Positions 55,491 to 63,033 of a stretch of DNA of 64,000 nucleotides are shown in pieces; position 1 is the first letter of the stretch, and the number at the start of each line of letters is the position of its first letter. The position numbers and the translations under genes are program-made. The notes below the pieces were generated by a model. It searched no databases. It worked only from the letters and a program-made list of their open reading frames with translations, and was not told the origin of the DNA. Source of the DNA: Olsenella uli (GTDB lineage: Bacteria; Actinomycetota; Coriobacteriia; Coriobacteriales; Atopobiaceae). The stretch is taken from positions 62,001 through 126,000 of the forward strand of contig NZ_JACJKN010000005.1 in NCBI RefSeq assembly GCF_016900775.1, written 5' to 3'.

Positions 55491-56245
55491 CACACACATT
55501 TTTGATGCAGGGCCTTCTCGATCGCATAGCGGCCCAGGCCCGTCAGCCTCCCCATCTGCCTGACGGAGAGGCCCGCCTCGTCGAGCTTGCGGAGGAGGCC
55601 GGCCCTCACCGCCGGGGCCATCGTCTTCAAGCCGTCAAGCGTCTCGGGCCAGATCGCGGCCGAGGCCGCCTCGATCGCATCCTCGTCGGGAATCCGCGAG
55701 GAGGCCCTCGGGTAGTACGGGGCGGCCTTTGGGTCGTCGACGAACGCGCAAAAGCCGGGAGCCCCTCCGAGCATGTCCAGAACCATGCCAGTCTCGCAGA
55801 TGCCCGGAGCGCCGACGTACTCGGAGTAGCTGCTCCATCGGTAGTCTCGATGGTCCGCCACCCCGGCCTTGCTCGGGTTGCGGTGGATGTACCTCATCGT
55901 GACGAGCAGCTGCGCGTCGGTCCGTACGGCAACGCTCGTGAACCGCGAGGCGAAGACGTGCCCGACGTGCCCCCATCGCTCGTTGAAGTGACGCGCATAC
56001 GTGGTCGACACCAGATGCACGAACCCGCTCAGCTCCCCCTTGGCGTCGGCGACGAGCAGGTGCACGTGGTTGCTCATGAGGCACCATGCCATCACGCTCA
56101 GCGAGAACCGCTCAAGCGCGCGCCGCAGCGTCCAAAGAAACGCCTCGTAGTCGCCCTCGTCCTCAAAGATGACCTGCTTGCCCGTCCCTCTCATGATGAC
56201 GTGGTAGAACCCCTGCTCCGAAAGCTCCCTCGGCCCCCTCGGCAT
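55490..56245 (-). CDS. REP-associated tyrosine transposase (RAYT, TnpA_REP/Y1 family)
   Basis: A 251-residue Y1 HUH single-strand transposase of the IS200/IS605-related RAYT group, which binds and cuts REP hairpins. It starts MPRGPRELSEQGFYHVIMRG, has the metal-binding HUH motif in MSNHVHLLV (about residue 65) and the catalytic Tyr region MRYIHRNPSKAGV (about residue 125), then YRWSSYSEYVG. The C-terminal part carries a helix-turn-helix-like segment (SVRQMGRLTGLGRYAIEKAL). ATG 56245 follows GGAGGAG. It is flanked by family-A palindromes on both sides (55470 and 56349), the arrangement expected of a resident RAYT and its REPs. Confidence 0.92.
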   Translation of the reverse strand: MPRGPRELSEQGFYHVIMRGTGKQVIFEDEGDYEAFLWTLRRALERFSLSVMAWCLMSNHVHLLVADAKGELSGFVHLVSTTYARHFNERWGHVGHVFASRFTSVAVRTDAQLLVTMRYIHRNPSKAGVADHRDYRWSSYSEYVGAPGICETGMVLDMLGGAPGFCAFVDDPKAAPYYPRASSRIPDEDAIEAASAAIWPETLDGLKTMAPAVRAGLLRKLDEAGLSVRQMGRLTGLGRYAIEKALHQKCV

Positions 56246-56348
56246 GTCTCCTCCCCTCGACGGCGTGCGAGGAAACATACTCGGCAAGAAAATCTAAAGA
56301 AGACGCCGCCCGCCAACGGTTCGGCGGACGGCATCAAAAGTTTGTGCT

Positions 56349-56369
56349 AATTGGGGACTGTCCCCAATT
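56349..56369. repeat. Family-A palindrome flanking the RAYT gene (right), at the ptsI stop
   Basis: Perfect 21-bp palindrome, core TTGGGGACTGTCCCCAA, with the CTTACAG-like flank ATTTACAGG. It ends 7 bp before the ptsI stop codon. Confidence 0.92.
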
Positions 56370-56375
56370 TACAGG

Positions 56376-58079
56376 CTAGCGGGCGGCGGCCTGGAGCATG
56401 GCCTTGACCTCAGCGGCGGTCTTGAGCTTCATGACCTTCTCGGTGAGGGCGTCGGCGTCGGCCTTGGTCCACTCGGAGATGATGCGGCGCGTGCGCAGAA
56501 TCGACGGAGCGGACACGGAGAACTCGTTCAGGCCAAAGGAGAGCAGCACCGGGATGAGCAGCGGGTCGGCCGCGGCCTCGCCGCACATGCCCACCATGAT
56601 GCCGGCCTTGCGGCCCTCCTCGATGATGCGCTTGAGCGAGCGCAGCACCGCGGGCTGGTAGACGTCGTAGAGGTAGGCCACGCGGTCGTTGCCGCGGTCG
56701 GCGCACATGGTGTAGCCGATGAGGTCGTTGGTGCCGATGGAGAAGAAGTCGCACTCGGCCGCGAGGTCGTCGGCGATCAGCGAGGCCGCCGGGGTCTCGA
56801 TCATCGTGCCGACCTCGATGTCCTTGTTGTAGGACACGCCGCGGGCGTCGAGCTCGGCCTTGCACTCCTCGACGAGCGCCTTGACCTGGCGAATCTCGTC
56901 AAGGTTGGTGACGAGCGGCACCATGATCTTGATGTCGCCGAAGGCGGAGGCGCGCAGCAGCGCCGTGAGCTGGACCTTGTACTGGTCGGGGTTAGCGAGG
57001 CAGTAGCGCACCGCACGGTACCCCATGAAGGGGTTCTCCTCCTTCTGGAGGTTCATGTACGGAATCTCCTTGTCGCCGCCCACGTCGAGCGTGCGGATGA
57101 TGACCGGCTGGTCCTTCATGCGCAGCGCGACCTTCTGGTACGCGGCGAACTGCTCGTCCTCGGTCGGGAGCTCCTTGGCGTCCATGAACAGGAACTCGGA
57201 GCGGAACAGGCCCACGCCCTCGCAGTCGTGCTCGGCGGCGACGTTGGCGTCATCCGGGTTGCCGATGTTGGCCACGAGAAGGACGGTCTCGCCGTCGCCG
57301 GTGACGGTGGGCTTGCCGCGATAGGCCTCGAGCGCGGCCTTCTCCTCGGCGTACTGCTTGGCCTTGGCGCGGTAGTGCGAGAGGTCATTGTCGCCGGGGT
57401 TCACGAGCACGCGGCCGCGCGAGCCGTCGACGATGACCATGTCGCCGCTCTTGATGTTCTTGGTGACGTCGGCCACAGAGAGCACGGCGGGAATCTCGAG
57501 CGCGCGGGCGATGATGGCGGAGTGGGAGGTGCGCCCGCCGGTCTCGGTGACGATGGCGGCGACGTTGTCCTTGTCGATGTCAGCGGTCATGGACGGCGTG
57601 AGCTCGTGGACCACGACGACGGAGTTCTCGGGCAGCGTGGAGAGGTCGACGACCTCCTTGCCCAGAAGGTCGGCGAGAAGCCCGGTCTTGACGTCGGCGA
57701 CGTCGGCCGCGCGCTCGCGGAAGAGCTCGTCCTCCATGTTGGAGAACATGTTGTAGTACATGTCATAGGCCTCGGAGACGGCCTGCTCGGCGCACATGCC
57801 GCTCTCGATGGAGCCGTTGACCATGTCCTTGATGCCGTCGTCCTCCGCAAACTCGATGTGAGCGCCCATGATGGCGGCGGCCTCCTCGCCCACCGTCACC
57901 TTCATGCGCTCGATCTGGGCGTTGGTCTGCTCGATGAACTTGGCGACGGCCGCGGCGTAGCGTTGCTTCTCGTCGCCGGCGTCCTCGGGCTTGTGCGGCG
58001 TGAAGCTCAGGTCGGGCTCCACGGCAACACGCGCGACGCCGATGCCAATGCCGTCAGATGCGTTGACTCCCTCGTACAT
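56376..58079 (-). CDS. ptsI: Phosphoenolpyruvate--protein phosphotransferase (PTS enzyme I)
   Basis: Enzyme I takes phosphate from PEP and passes it to HPr, powering all PTS sugar uptake. The 567-residue protein has the N-terminal HPr-binding helices, the active His in GGRTSHSAIIARALEIP (about residue 188), and a C-terminal PEP-binding barrel with FRSEFLFMD, GGDKEIPYMNLQKEENP and the Cys region VGMCGEAAADP. ATG 58079 follows GGGGGAAGAG. It is about 110 bp after the 1-phosphofructokinase gene. No ptsH is adjacent. It would serve the IIC/IID system at 43.5 kb. Confidence 0.97.
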   Translation of the reverse strand: MYEGVNASDGIGIGVARVAVEPDLSFTPHKPEDAGDEKQRYAAAVAKFIEQTNAQIERMKVTVGEEAAAIMGAHIEFAEDDGIKDMVNGSIESGMCAEQAVSEAYDMYYNMFSNMEDELFRERAADVADVKTGLLADLLGKEVVDLSTLPENSVVVVHELTPSMTADIDKDNVAAIVTETGGRTSHSAIIARALEIPAVLSVADVTKNIKSGDMVIVDGSRGRVLVNPGDNDLSHYRAKAKQYAEEKAALEAYRGKPTVTGDGETVLLVANIGNPDDANVAAEHDCEGVGLFRSEFLFMDAKELPTEDEQFAAYQKVALRMKDQPVIIRTLDVGGDKEIPYMNLQKEENPFMGYRAVRYCLANPDQYKVQLTALLRASAFGDIKIMVPLVTNLDEIRQVKALVEECKAELDARGVSYNKDIEVGTMIETPAASLIADDLAAECDFFSIGTNDLIGYTMCADRGNDRVAYLYDVYQPAVLRSLKRIIEEGRKAGIMVGMCGEAAADPLLIPVLLSFGLNEFSVSAPSILRTRRIISEWTKADADALTEKVMKLKTAAEVKAMLQAAAR

Positions 58080-58187
58080 CTCTTCCCCCTACTTCCTGGC
58101 CGCTCGCACGGCCACTTCCCATTATGAGCTCGCCCCGTGGGGCGGAAGCACCGAGCAGCGCCGGAGGCCCGGCAAAGGGCCGAGCGG

Positions 58188-59192
58188 CTACTTCTCCGCC
58201 TTCTCGGCCTCCTCGCGCGCCTCCTCGCGCGCCTTGTTGGCCTCCATGTCGCGCGCGATGGAGCCAGGGATGGCGCGGCCCATCTTCTTGTAGAGCGCGC
58301 CGACGACGCGGTCGATCGTCGAGCGCTTGGCGATGCCCTTGCTCGCGGCCGTTGCGGTGCCGCAGGCGGAGGCGAAGATGAGCGCGGTCTCGTAGTCGAC
58401 GCCGCGCGTGACCTGGGCCAGGAAGCCGCCGACCATGGAGTCGCCGGCGCCGGTGGCGTTGACCAGGCGAATCTTGGCGGTGGGGACCACGTGCTCGGCG
58501 CCGTTCTCGTCGAGCAGCAGCGAGCCGTGGCCGCCGCAGGAGATGATGACGTTGCGCGCGCCGGCGTCCTGGAGCTTGTGGGCGTACGGCATGCACTCGT
58601 CGGGCTCCTCGATCTCCACGCCGAAGATGCGGCCGACCTCGTGGTTGTTGGGCTTGATGAGGAACGGGTGCGCCTCGAGGGACTCCATCAGGAGCTGGCC
58701 GGGGGCGTCCACGACGAACTGGATGCCGCGCCCGCCGAGACGGCGCATGATCTGCATGTACATGTCCTCGGGGAGCGAGTTGGGAATCGAGCCCGTGAGG
58801 ACGAGCGTGTCATCGGAGCCGACGATGTCCATGCGCTCGAGAAGCTCGTTGACCTTCTTCTCAGGGATCTTGGGGCCCATGCCGTTGACCATCGTCATGA
58901 CGATGCCGTTGAGCTTGACGTTGATTCGCGTGTAGCCGCGGTCGAGGATGACGAAGTTGCTCGCGATGCCCTTCTCCTGCAGGCGATGCAGGAGGTAGTC
59001 GCCGGTGAAGCCGGCGGCGATGCCCATCGCGATGCTGGGGACGTCGAGCTCGTTGAGCAAGGTCGAGATGTTGATGCCGTTGCCGCCGCAGTGCAGCTCC
59101 TCGTTCGAGGACCTGTTGGTGAAGCCCATGTCCAGCGTCAGGGGATGCATGACGTAGTCAAGGGCAGGGTTCAACGTCATTGTGTAAATCAA
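58188..59192 (-). CDS. fruK: 1-phosphofructokinase family hexose kinase
   Basis: A 334-residue PfkB-family kinase that phosphorylates fructose-1-phosphate to fructose-1,6-bisphosphate, linking PTS fructose uptake to glycolysis. It begins IYTMTLNPALDYVM, with GGNGINISTLLNELD (usually GGKGINV, so Lys is replaced by Asn), a middle VDAPGQLLMESL, and the ATP/anion-hole motif LVNATGAGDSMVGGF with the catalytic Asp. TTG 59192 is the start, supported by AAGGAG at 6 bp. The C-terminal 25 residues are an Ala/Glu/Lys-rich tail. Precedes ptsI. Tagatose-6-phosphate kinase activity is the main alternative. Confidence 0.88.
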   Translation of the reverse strand: MIYTMTLNPALDYVMHPLTLDMGFTNRSSNEELHCGGNGINISTLLNELDVPSIAMGIAAGFTGDYLLHRLQEKGIASNFVILDRGYTRINVKLNGIVMTMVNGMGPKIPEKKVNELLERMDIVGSDDTLVLTGSIPNSLPEDMYMQIMRRLGGRGIQFVVDAPGQLLMESLEAHPFLIKPNNHEVGRIFGVEIEEPDECMPYAHKLQDAGARNVIISCGGHGSLLLDENGAEHVVPTAKIRLVNATGAGDSMVGGFLAQVTRGVDYETALIFASACGTATAASKGIAKRSTIDRVVGALYKKMGRAIPGSIARDMEANKAREEAREEAEKAEK

Positions 59193-59419
59193 CGCGCGCT
59201 CCTTCCAACGGGCAGACTCACGGACTCAAGTATGCCGCATAACGTCGCGGCGACAAACCGGAAATTGCCCATACGGCATAATGATTTCCGCCAAAGGGGC
59301 GTCCCGGCCCCCGCGGGCGCGCGGAAAACGGGGAACCATCTCACACGTGCGTACCTCGGGGGCGAGAGAGGGGAAGGAGGCGCGGGGCGAGAAGAACGCT
59401 CGGCGCCGGACAAGAGAAC

Positions 59420-59444
59420 GGGCCGGGCCCAAGGGGCCCGGCCC
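59420..59444 (-). terminator. GC-rich hairpin after tRNA-Arg
   Basis: GGGCCGGGCCC and GGGCCCGGCCC (11-bp perfect) around a 3-bp loop, 11 bp past the tRNA-Arg 3' end; minus-strand sequence after it (GTTCTCTTG) is moderately T-rich. Confidence 0.65.
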
Positions 59445-59454
59445 GGAGCGGTCG

Positions 59455-59531
59455 TGGTGCGCCCTGAGGGATTCGAACCCCCGACCTTCGGATTAGAAGT
59501 CCGCGGCTCTATCCAACTGAGCTAAGGGCGC
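59455..59531 (-). tRNA. tRNA-Arg(UCU)
   Basis: Acceptor GCGCCCT/AGGGCGC, D-arm TAGCTCAGTTGGATAGAG, anticodon TCT in loop CTTCTAA, T-loop GGTTCGAATCC, encoded ACCA. Reads the AGA/AGG codons that are rare in this GC-rich DNA. Confidence 0.96.
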
Positions 59532-59557
59532 GCTTCGCGGCATGCCGCGTGGACATT

Positions 59558-60136
59558 CTATAGCAACCCGTAGGCGCGCGCCGCGAGAATGCCGGTCACG
59601 GTCTTGGCATCGTCGATGAGGCCGAGGCGGATGGCCTCCACCGCGTCCTCCACGGGCACCCACAGGACGTTCAGGAACTCGCCCTCGTCGGGCGCGGCCT
59701 CGCCCTGCGTGAGGCCGTGGGCGAAGTACACCGAGGTGTGCTCGTTCGTGAAGCCGGGGGCGCCGTAGGACTCGGCGAGGAGCTCAAGGCGGTCGGCCAC
59801 GAGCCCCGTCTCCTCGGTGAGCTCGCGGGCGGCACAGACGTCTCGCGGCTCGTCCGGGTCCACCTTGCCGGCGGGAATCTCGAGCGTCATCCGCCCCAGC
59901 GCCACGCGATACTGGCGCACCAGGCACACGAGCCCGTCGCGCACCGCCACCACGCCGGCGCCGCCGTGGTGGCGCACCACCTCGCGCCAGTCGAGGGATC
60001 CGTCGGAGAGCCCCACCCGCAGGTGCTCCACGGAGAAGATCCTCCCCTCCCACTCCACGTTCTTCTCGACCACCCGCTCCAGCAGGACCTCGTCCGGCTC
60101 GAGCGCGGCCGCGATGGCGTCAAGCCCCTCAGACAT
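59558..60136 (-). CDS. NUDIX hydrolase, ADP-ribose pyrophosphatase-like
   Basis: A 192-residue NUDIX enzyme that hydrolyses nucleoside diphosphate derivatives, most like ADP-ribose pyrophosphatases. The NUDIX box reads GKVDPDEPRDVC then AARELTEETGLVA (GX5EX7REUXEEXGU complete). Upstream, VCLVRQYRVALGRMTLEIPAG is the typical lead-in and, after the box, YGAPGFTNEHTSVYFA is typical of the ADP-ribose group. ATG 60136 lies 6 bp after the stop of the nuclease gene, so the two share a transcript. Cytosolic house-cleaning role. Confidence 0.93.
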   Translation of the reverse strand: MSEGLDAIAAALEPDEVLLERVVEKNVEWEGRIFSVEHLRVGLSDGSLDWREVVRHHGGAGVVAVRDGLVCLVRQYRVALGRMTLEIPAGKVDPDEPRDVCAARELTEETGLVADRLELLAESYGAPGFTNEHTSVYFAHGLTQGEAAPDEGEFLNVLWVPVEDAVEAIRLGLIDDAKTVTGILAARAYGLL

Positions 60137-60142
60137 GTGCCC

Positions 60143-60943
60143 TCACTCCCCCGCGGCGGAGAAGCGCCCCGTCGCGTAGTCGATGTCATACCCCGCGGCG
60201 GCGTTGTAGACCTCAACCTCGAGGTCCACCGCGCCGTCCGAGCTGCGCACGTCCACGATGACGCTCCGCGGCAGCAGCTCGTCGGCCTCGTAGACGGGCG
60301 TCGCCGAGTAGTAGACGGCGCCGCCCGGGTGCTCACGCAGCCAGTCGCGGGCGAGGCCCTCGGTGAAGGCCATGCCGCCGTCCTGGCCCGTGTTGTCGCC
60401 CACGTTCTGCGTGCGCGTGCCCGTCACCAGATTGTAGTCCGCGTCATCGCCGCCGAGGGACTTGGCGAGCAGGTGGCTGCGGTTGAAGAGGTGCCCGTGA
60501 TAGGCGGAGCCGTCGGGGTTCGTGATGTCCACCTCGCGGTTGTGCCCCCATCCCGCGGGGTGGATGTCCGAGATGTCCTCACGCTCCCTCCCGGAGCCCG
60601 CCTCGGCCATCTCGGGCGTGACGAGCGCGACCGCGCGGCCCGTGCGGCCGAGCGCGTCGAGCCCCTCGTAGCGTGCCTCCCCCGGCTCCAGCTCCACGTC
60701 CACGACGGCGGTCCCGACCACGCGGTAGTAGTCCGGGCTCTGCGCGGGGTCCCAGGCGGTGTAGCCCGCCTGACGCTCCGAGAGGCGCGCCGGCCCCTCC
60801 GTCCACGGCCAGCCCGGGATGCCTGGGAGGGCCCCCGCGGCCCCGAGCGCCAGGAGCGCCACGAACGCGAGCGCTACGACGCGCGCGGGCCAGCTCCGGG
60901 GCAGCCGCGCCGCCCCTCCCCGCATTGCCTTCCTTCTTGCCAT
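60143..60943 (-). CDS. Secreted-type DNA/RNA non-specific endonuclease
   Basis: A 266-residue nuclease of the DNA/RNA non-specific endonuclease (beta-beta-alpha metal) family, streptodornase-like. It has an Arg-rich start followed by one hydrophobic helix (VVALAFVALLALGAAGAL) acting as signal or anchor, then the catalytic GHLFNRSHLLAKSLGG segment (the family's DRGH-like site is here NRSH) and QNVGDNTGQDGGMAFTE. ATG 60943 follows GGAGGGAGG; the frame from 61330 runs through the repeat array. It likely digests extracellular nucleic acids for food or in competition. A gene for an inhibitor is not visible nearby. Confidence 0.88.
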   Translation of the reverse strand: MARRKAMRGGAARLPRSWPARVVALAFVALLALGAAGALPGIPGWPWTEGPARLSERQAGYTAWDPAQSPDYYRVVGTAVVDVELEPGEARYEGLDALGRTGRAVALVTPEMAEAGSGREREDISDIHPAGWGHNREVDITNPDGSAYHGHLFNRSHLLAKSLGGDDADYNLVTGTRTQNVGDNTGQDGGMAFTEGLARDWLREHPGGAVYYSATPVYEADELLPRSVIVDVRSSDGAVDLEVEVYNAAAGYDIDYATGRFSAAGE

Positions 60944-61041
60944 GCGCCTCCCTCCGACTCTCTCACCGGAAGGGTACCATGCGGCCCGGACGGAATCGCC
61001 GGCCTGCGCCGGGCTCGCGGCGCGGTTGAGAGCTGCGGCGC

Positions 61042-61269
61042 GAGCATGCCGTGGCGCACGGTTCTTCCGTCCGCAGGCCCAGTTCCGTGCCGTGGGGCAT
61101 GCTCGGCGCGTCCGTGCGCCGGGGAATGCTCGGACACACGTTCTTCTCGCCCCTCCGCGCTTTTGCTCGGCCTTGAGCATGTCTATTCGTACGCTTCTGC
61201 TGAGCATGCCTATGCGCACGGAAACGAGGCTAGATCGGGCAAAACCGTGCGCCGGGACATGCTCGTCGG
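61042..61269. repeat. Mirror-symmetric array of six 20-bp motifs (CCGTGCGCC...CATGCTC)
   Basis: Six variants of a motif (consensus CCGTGCGCCnnggCATGCTC) start at 61042, 61085, 61112, 61175, 61202 and 61245. Orientation is -, +, +, -, -, +, and the start-to-start distances are 43, 27, 63, 27, 43. The block is thus one large imperfect palindrome. Copies 1-2 and 5-6 can form local hairpins and 3-4 can pair in the centre. It fills most of the 400-bp gap between the nuclease start and tRNA-Lys and has no coding capacity that I can support. It could be a structured RNA, a multi-site operator or a recombination relic. Confidence 0.8.
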
Positions 61270-61305
61270 AGGGGCCTCGCCAAGACCCCACGCCCGACGC
61301 AACGC

Positions 61306-61337
61306 AAAACGGCCGGGCACCCAAAGGCACCCGGCCG
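61306..61337 (-). terminator. Terminator after the tRNA-His/Lys/Lys unit
   Basis: On the minus strand CGGCCGGGTGCC pairs with GGTGCCCGGCCG (two G-T pairs) around TTTG and is followed by TTTTG, just after the second tRNA-Lys. Confidence 0.9.
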
Positions 61338-61346
61338 AATCTATCG

Positions 61347-61422
61347 TGGTGGATCGTCAGGGGTTCGAACCCTGGACCTTGGGATTAAGAGTCCCCTGCT
61401 CTACCAGCTGAGCTAACGATCC
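61347..61422 (-). tRNA. tRNA-Lys(CUU), copy 2
   Basis: Acceptor GGATCGT/ACGATCC, anticodon CTT in loop CTCTTAA, T-loop GGTTCGAACCC, encoded ACCA. Identical to the copy at 61428, 5 bp away; a recent tandem duplication. Confidence 0.96.
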
Positions 61423-61427
61423 AAAAG

Positions 61428-61503
61428 TGGTGGATCGTCAGGGGTTCGAACCCTGGACCTTGGGATTAAGAGTCCCCTGCTCTACCAGCTGAGCTAACGA
61501 TCC
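61428..61503 (-). tRNA. tRNA-Lys(CUU), copy 1
   Basis: Same 76-nt sequence as the following copy, with CCA encoded. Middle member of the His-Lys-Lys cluster transcribed on the minus strand. Confidence 0.96.
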
Positions 61504-61516
61504 GTATTCGATTAAA

Positions 61517-61593
61517 TGGGGTGGGCGAAGGGTCTCGAACCCTCGACCTACGGAGCCACAGTCCGTCGCTCTGCCAACTGAGCTACACCCACC
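61517..61593 (-). tRNA. tRNA-His(GUG)
   Basis: Acceptor GTGGGTG/CGCCCAC with an extra 5' G (position -1) facing C73, the identity element of tRNA-His. Anticodon GTG in loop CTGTGGC; T-loop GGTTCGAGACC; encoded CCA. Confidence 0.96.
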
Positions 61594-61678
61594 ATTTTTG
61601 GCCACCTCTTCAAGCAGCTCGACTATTATGCAAAACCCGGGCGCGCGATGCAAGCACTTTTTTGAGGAGATTGCATCT

Positions 61679-61861
61679 TCACATCGCGAGGGCGAGAAGG
61701 ACGGCCGCCAGCAGGGCGAGAAGGACGACCGCGCAGCCGCCGCATCCGGCCCGCCCGCCTCCGCCGCCACGCATGAGCGGGCCCGCGCCGTAGTGCGCGA
61801 ACGCGCGCTCCGACGTGGACCAGCGGCCGTCCCGGTTGAGGTCGAAGGGGTTTCCCGCCAT
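61679..61861 (-). CDS. 60-residue membrane protein with an EF-hand loop
   Basis: ATG 61861 starts 1 bp after the TAG of the Fic gene. The protein begins MAGNPFDLNRDGRWSTSERA: residues 7-18 (DLNRDGRWSTSE) fit the 12-residue calcium EF-hand loop, with D, N, D, G, S and E at positions 1, 3, 5, 6, 9 and 12. A Gly-rich linker with two Cys (GCGGC) leads to a C-terminal hydrophobic helix (AVVLLALLAAVLLALAM), so it should be membrane-anchored. I do not recognise the family. Close coupling to Fic suggests linked expression. The frame could be extended to 61975 but not with support. Confidence 0.65.
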   Translation of the reverse strand: MAGNPFDLNRDGRWSTSERAFAHYGAGPLMRGGGGGRAGCGGCAVVLLALLAAVLLALAM

Positions 61862-61862
61862 G

Positions 61863-62612
61863 CTAGTCGAGCAGGCCCTCCCAGGTGAGCAGCGTCTCGT
61901 TGCGGAGGAACCGGCGGAACGGGCTGAGGTCCCCCTCAAGGTGGAAGACGTCGAGCGCCGCGTGGTAGGCGCCATGGTCCTGCGCGCGGATCACGATGGG
62001 CGGCATCCCCATGGCAAGCAAGACGCCGTTCATGAGCAGGCGCGCGGTGCGGCCGTTACCGTCCGCGAAGGGGTGAATCTCGGAGAGCCGCGCGTGGAGG
62101 TAGGCGGCGATGGTGAGATGGCGCCCCCCGGCCTCGAGCTCCGTGTTCACGTCGTCCGCGAGGACGCCCACCGCGTGCGGCACCTCGACCGCCGGGATGC
62201 CCACGGCAGCCGGCCCGCCCACGTAGTTGTCCAGCTTGAACGTGCCCGGACGCTCGCCGGCGAGCAGGAGCTTCTCCTTGTACGTCCCCATGGTCACGAG
62301 GCCCTGGGCCTCCTGGATGAGCTCCTCGGAGAGGCAGGGGTCCTCGGCGAGCTTGATGCGGGCAAGGTCCCAGGAGACCTTGAGGTTGCGCGCCTCGACG
62401 AGCACCTGGATGTCGCCGGTGTAGCCCTCGACGGCGTCGCCCTTGACGATCTGGCTCACGGTGGCAAACGTGAGCTCCTCGTTCTCTATCTTCTCGGAGT
62501 TGTAGACATAGTCGGGCACGAAGTCGGCAAGCAGCTTCTCCTGGCGCTCCTCCGGAAGCGCCACCCACGTGGCGACCAGCGCGTCGTAGCGATCCTTCAG
62601 CAGGTTAGCCAT
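61863..62612 (-). CDS. Fic family protein (probable AMP-transferase, self-inhibited class II)
   Basis: A 249-residue Fic-domain protein. Fic enzymes transfer AMP or other phosphate groups from nucleotides to protein hydroxyls. The catalytic motif is IHPFADGNGRTARLL (HPFxxGNGR, about residue 185), complete with the His base and Arg. The N-terminus has YNSEKIENE, matching the inhibitory (S/T)xxxE(G/N) helix placed before the domain, so it belongs to the self-inhibited class and needs no separate antitoxin. The flap segment GTFKLDNYVGG is typical. ATG 62612 follows GGGAGG. Target unknown. Confidence 0.93.
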   Translation of the reverse strand: MANLLKDRYDALVATWVALPEERQEKLLADFVPDYVYNSEKIENEELTFATVSQIVKGDAVEGYTGDIQVLVEARNLKVSWDLARIKLAEDPCLSEELIQEAQGLVTMGTYKEKLLLAGERPGTFKLDNYVGGPAAVGIPAVEVPHAVGVLADDVNTELEAGGRHLTIAAYLHARLSEIHPFADGNGRTARLLMNGVLLAMGMPPIVIRAQDHGAYHAALDVFHLEGDLSPFRRFLRNETLLTWEGLLD

Positions 62613-62727
62613 GGTGCACCTCCCATCGGACTGGTTGGTAGCATTCTACCGGCCGCCCGGGACGAGAAGGACGATCGACTCTGCCAGAGGCCCCACCCCC
62701 TCGGCAGAGGGCAGCGCGCAGGGGGGC

Positions 62728-62753
62728 GTGCAAAAGTGGTTGCCCCTTCGCAC
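62728..62753. repeat. Family-B palindrome, degenerate
   Basis: GTGCAAAAG, TGGTTGCCC, CTTCGCAC. Located between the frameshifted gene and Fic. Confidence 0.7.
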
Positions 62754-62802
62754 GGCCCCCGTTGCGCGCCTCCAGATGCGCCCCCTTCCGTCAGGTGCGC
62801 GG

Positions 62803-63011
62803 TCAGTCCTCGACTTCAATCTTCCCCACGATGCACCGGATGCGCGCCGGCAGCGTGTCGTAGCGCTGCCCGTAGAGGTCCAGCAGCGCCTGCACGCGCC
62901 TGCGGTCAACGGGCGCGCGCGGCTCTCGCGCAGCAGTGCCTCCGCCTCGCTGGCGAGCTCCTCCTCCGCGAGGCTCCCCCACGCGGCCCAACTGGGCATG
63001 TCTTCGGTCAT
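62803..63011 (-). pseudogene. Small hypothetical gene with a frameshift in a CG run
   Basis: From ATG 63011 the frame reads MTEDMPSWAAWGSLAEEELA then EALLRESRARP. The acidic, helix-like composition is lost at a run of alternating C and G (62911-62922). In another frame the downstream part reads VDRRRVQALLDLYGQRYDT then LPARIRCIVGKIEVED before a stop at 62803, which looks like natural protein. Joining them gives a plausible 69-residue acidic protein. One-base slippage in the GC repeat is the simple explanation; a sequencing error would do the same. Family unknown; it precedes Fic on the same strand. Confidence 0.5.
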
Positions 63012-63033
63012 CGGGCGCTCCGTTCTTCTCGCC

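Noticed and set aside
55490-56245. A full IS200/IS605 element with TnpB
   Set aside because: Only the Y1 transposase is present, it carries RAYT features and no TnpB-like gene is adjacent.
61042-61269. CRISPR array
   Set aside because: Copies occur in both orientations with mirror-symmetric spacing, unlike CRISPR repeats; no leader and no cas genes.
61863-63011. Fic toxin with an upstream antitoxin gene
   Set aside because: The Fic protein has its own N-terminal inhibitory motif, and the upstream small gene is frameshifted and does not resemble known Fic antitoxins.
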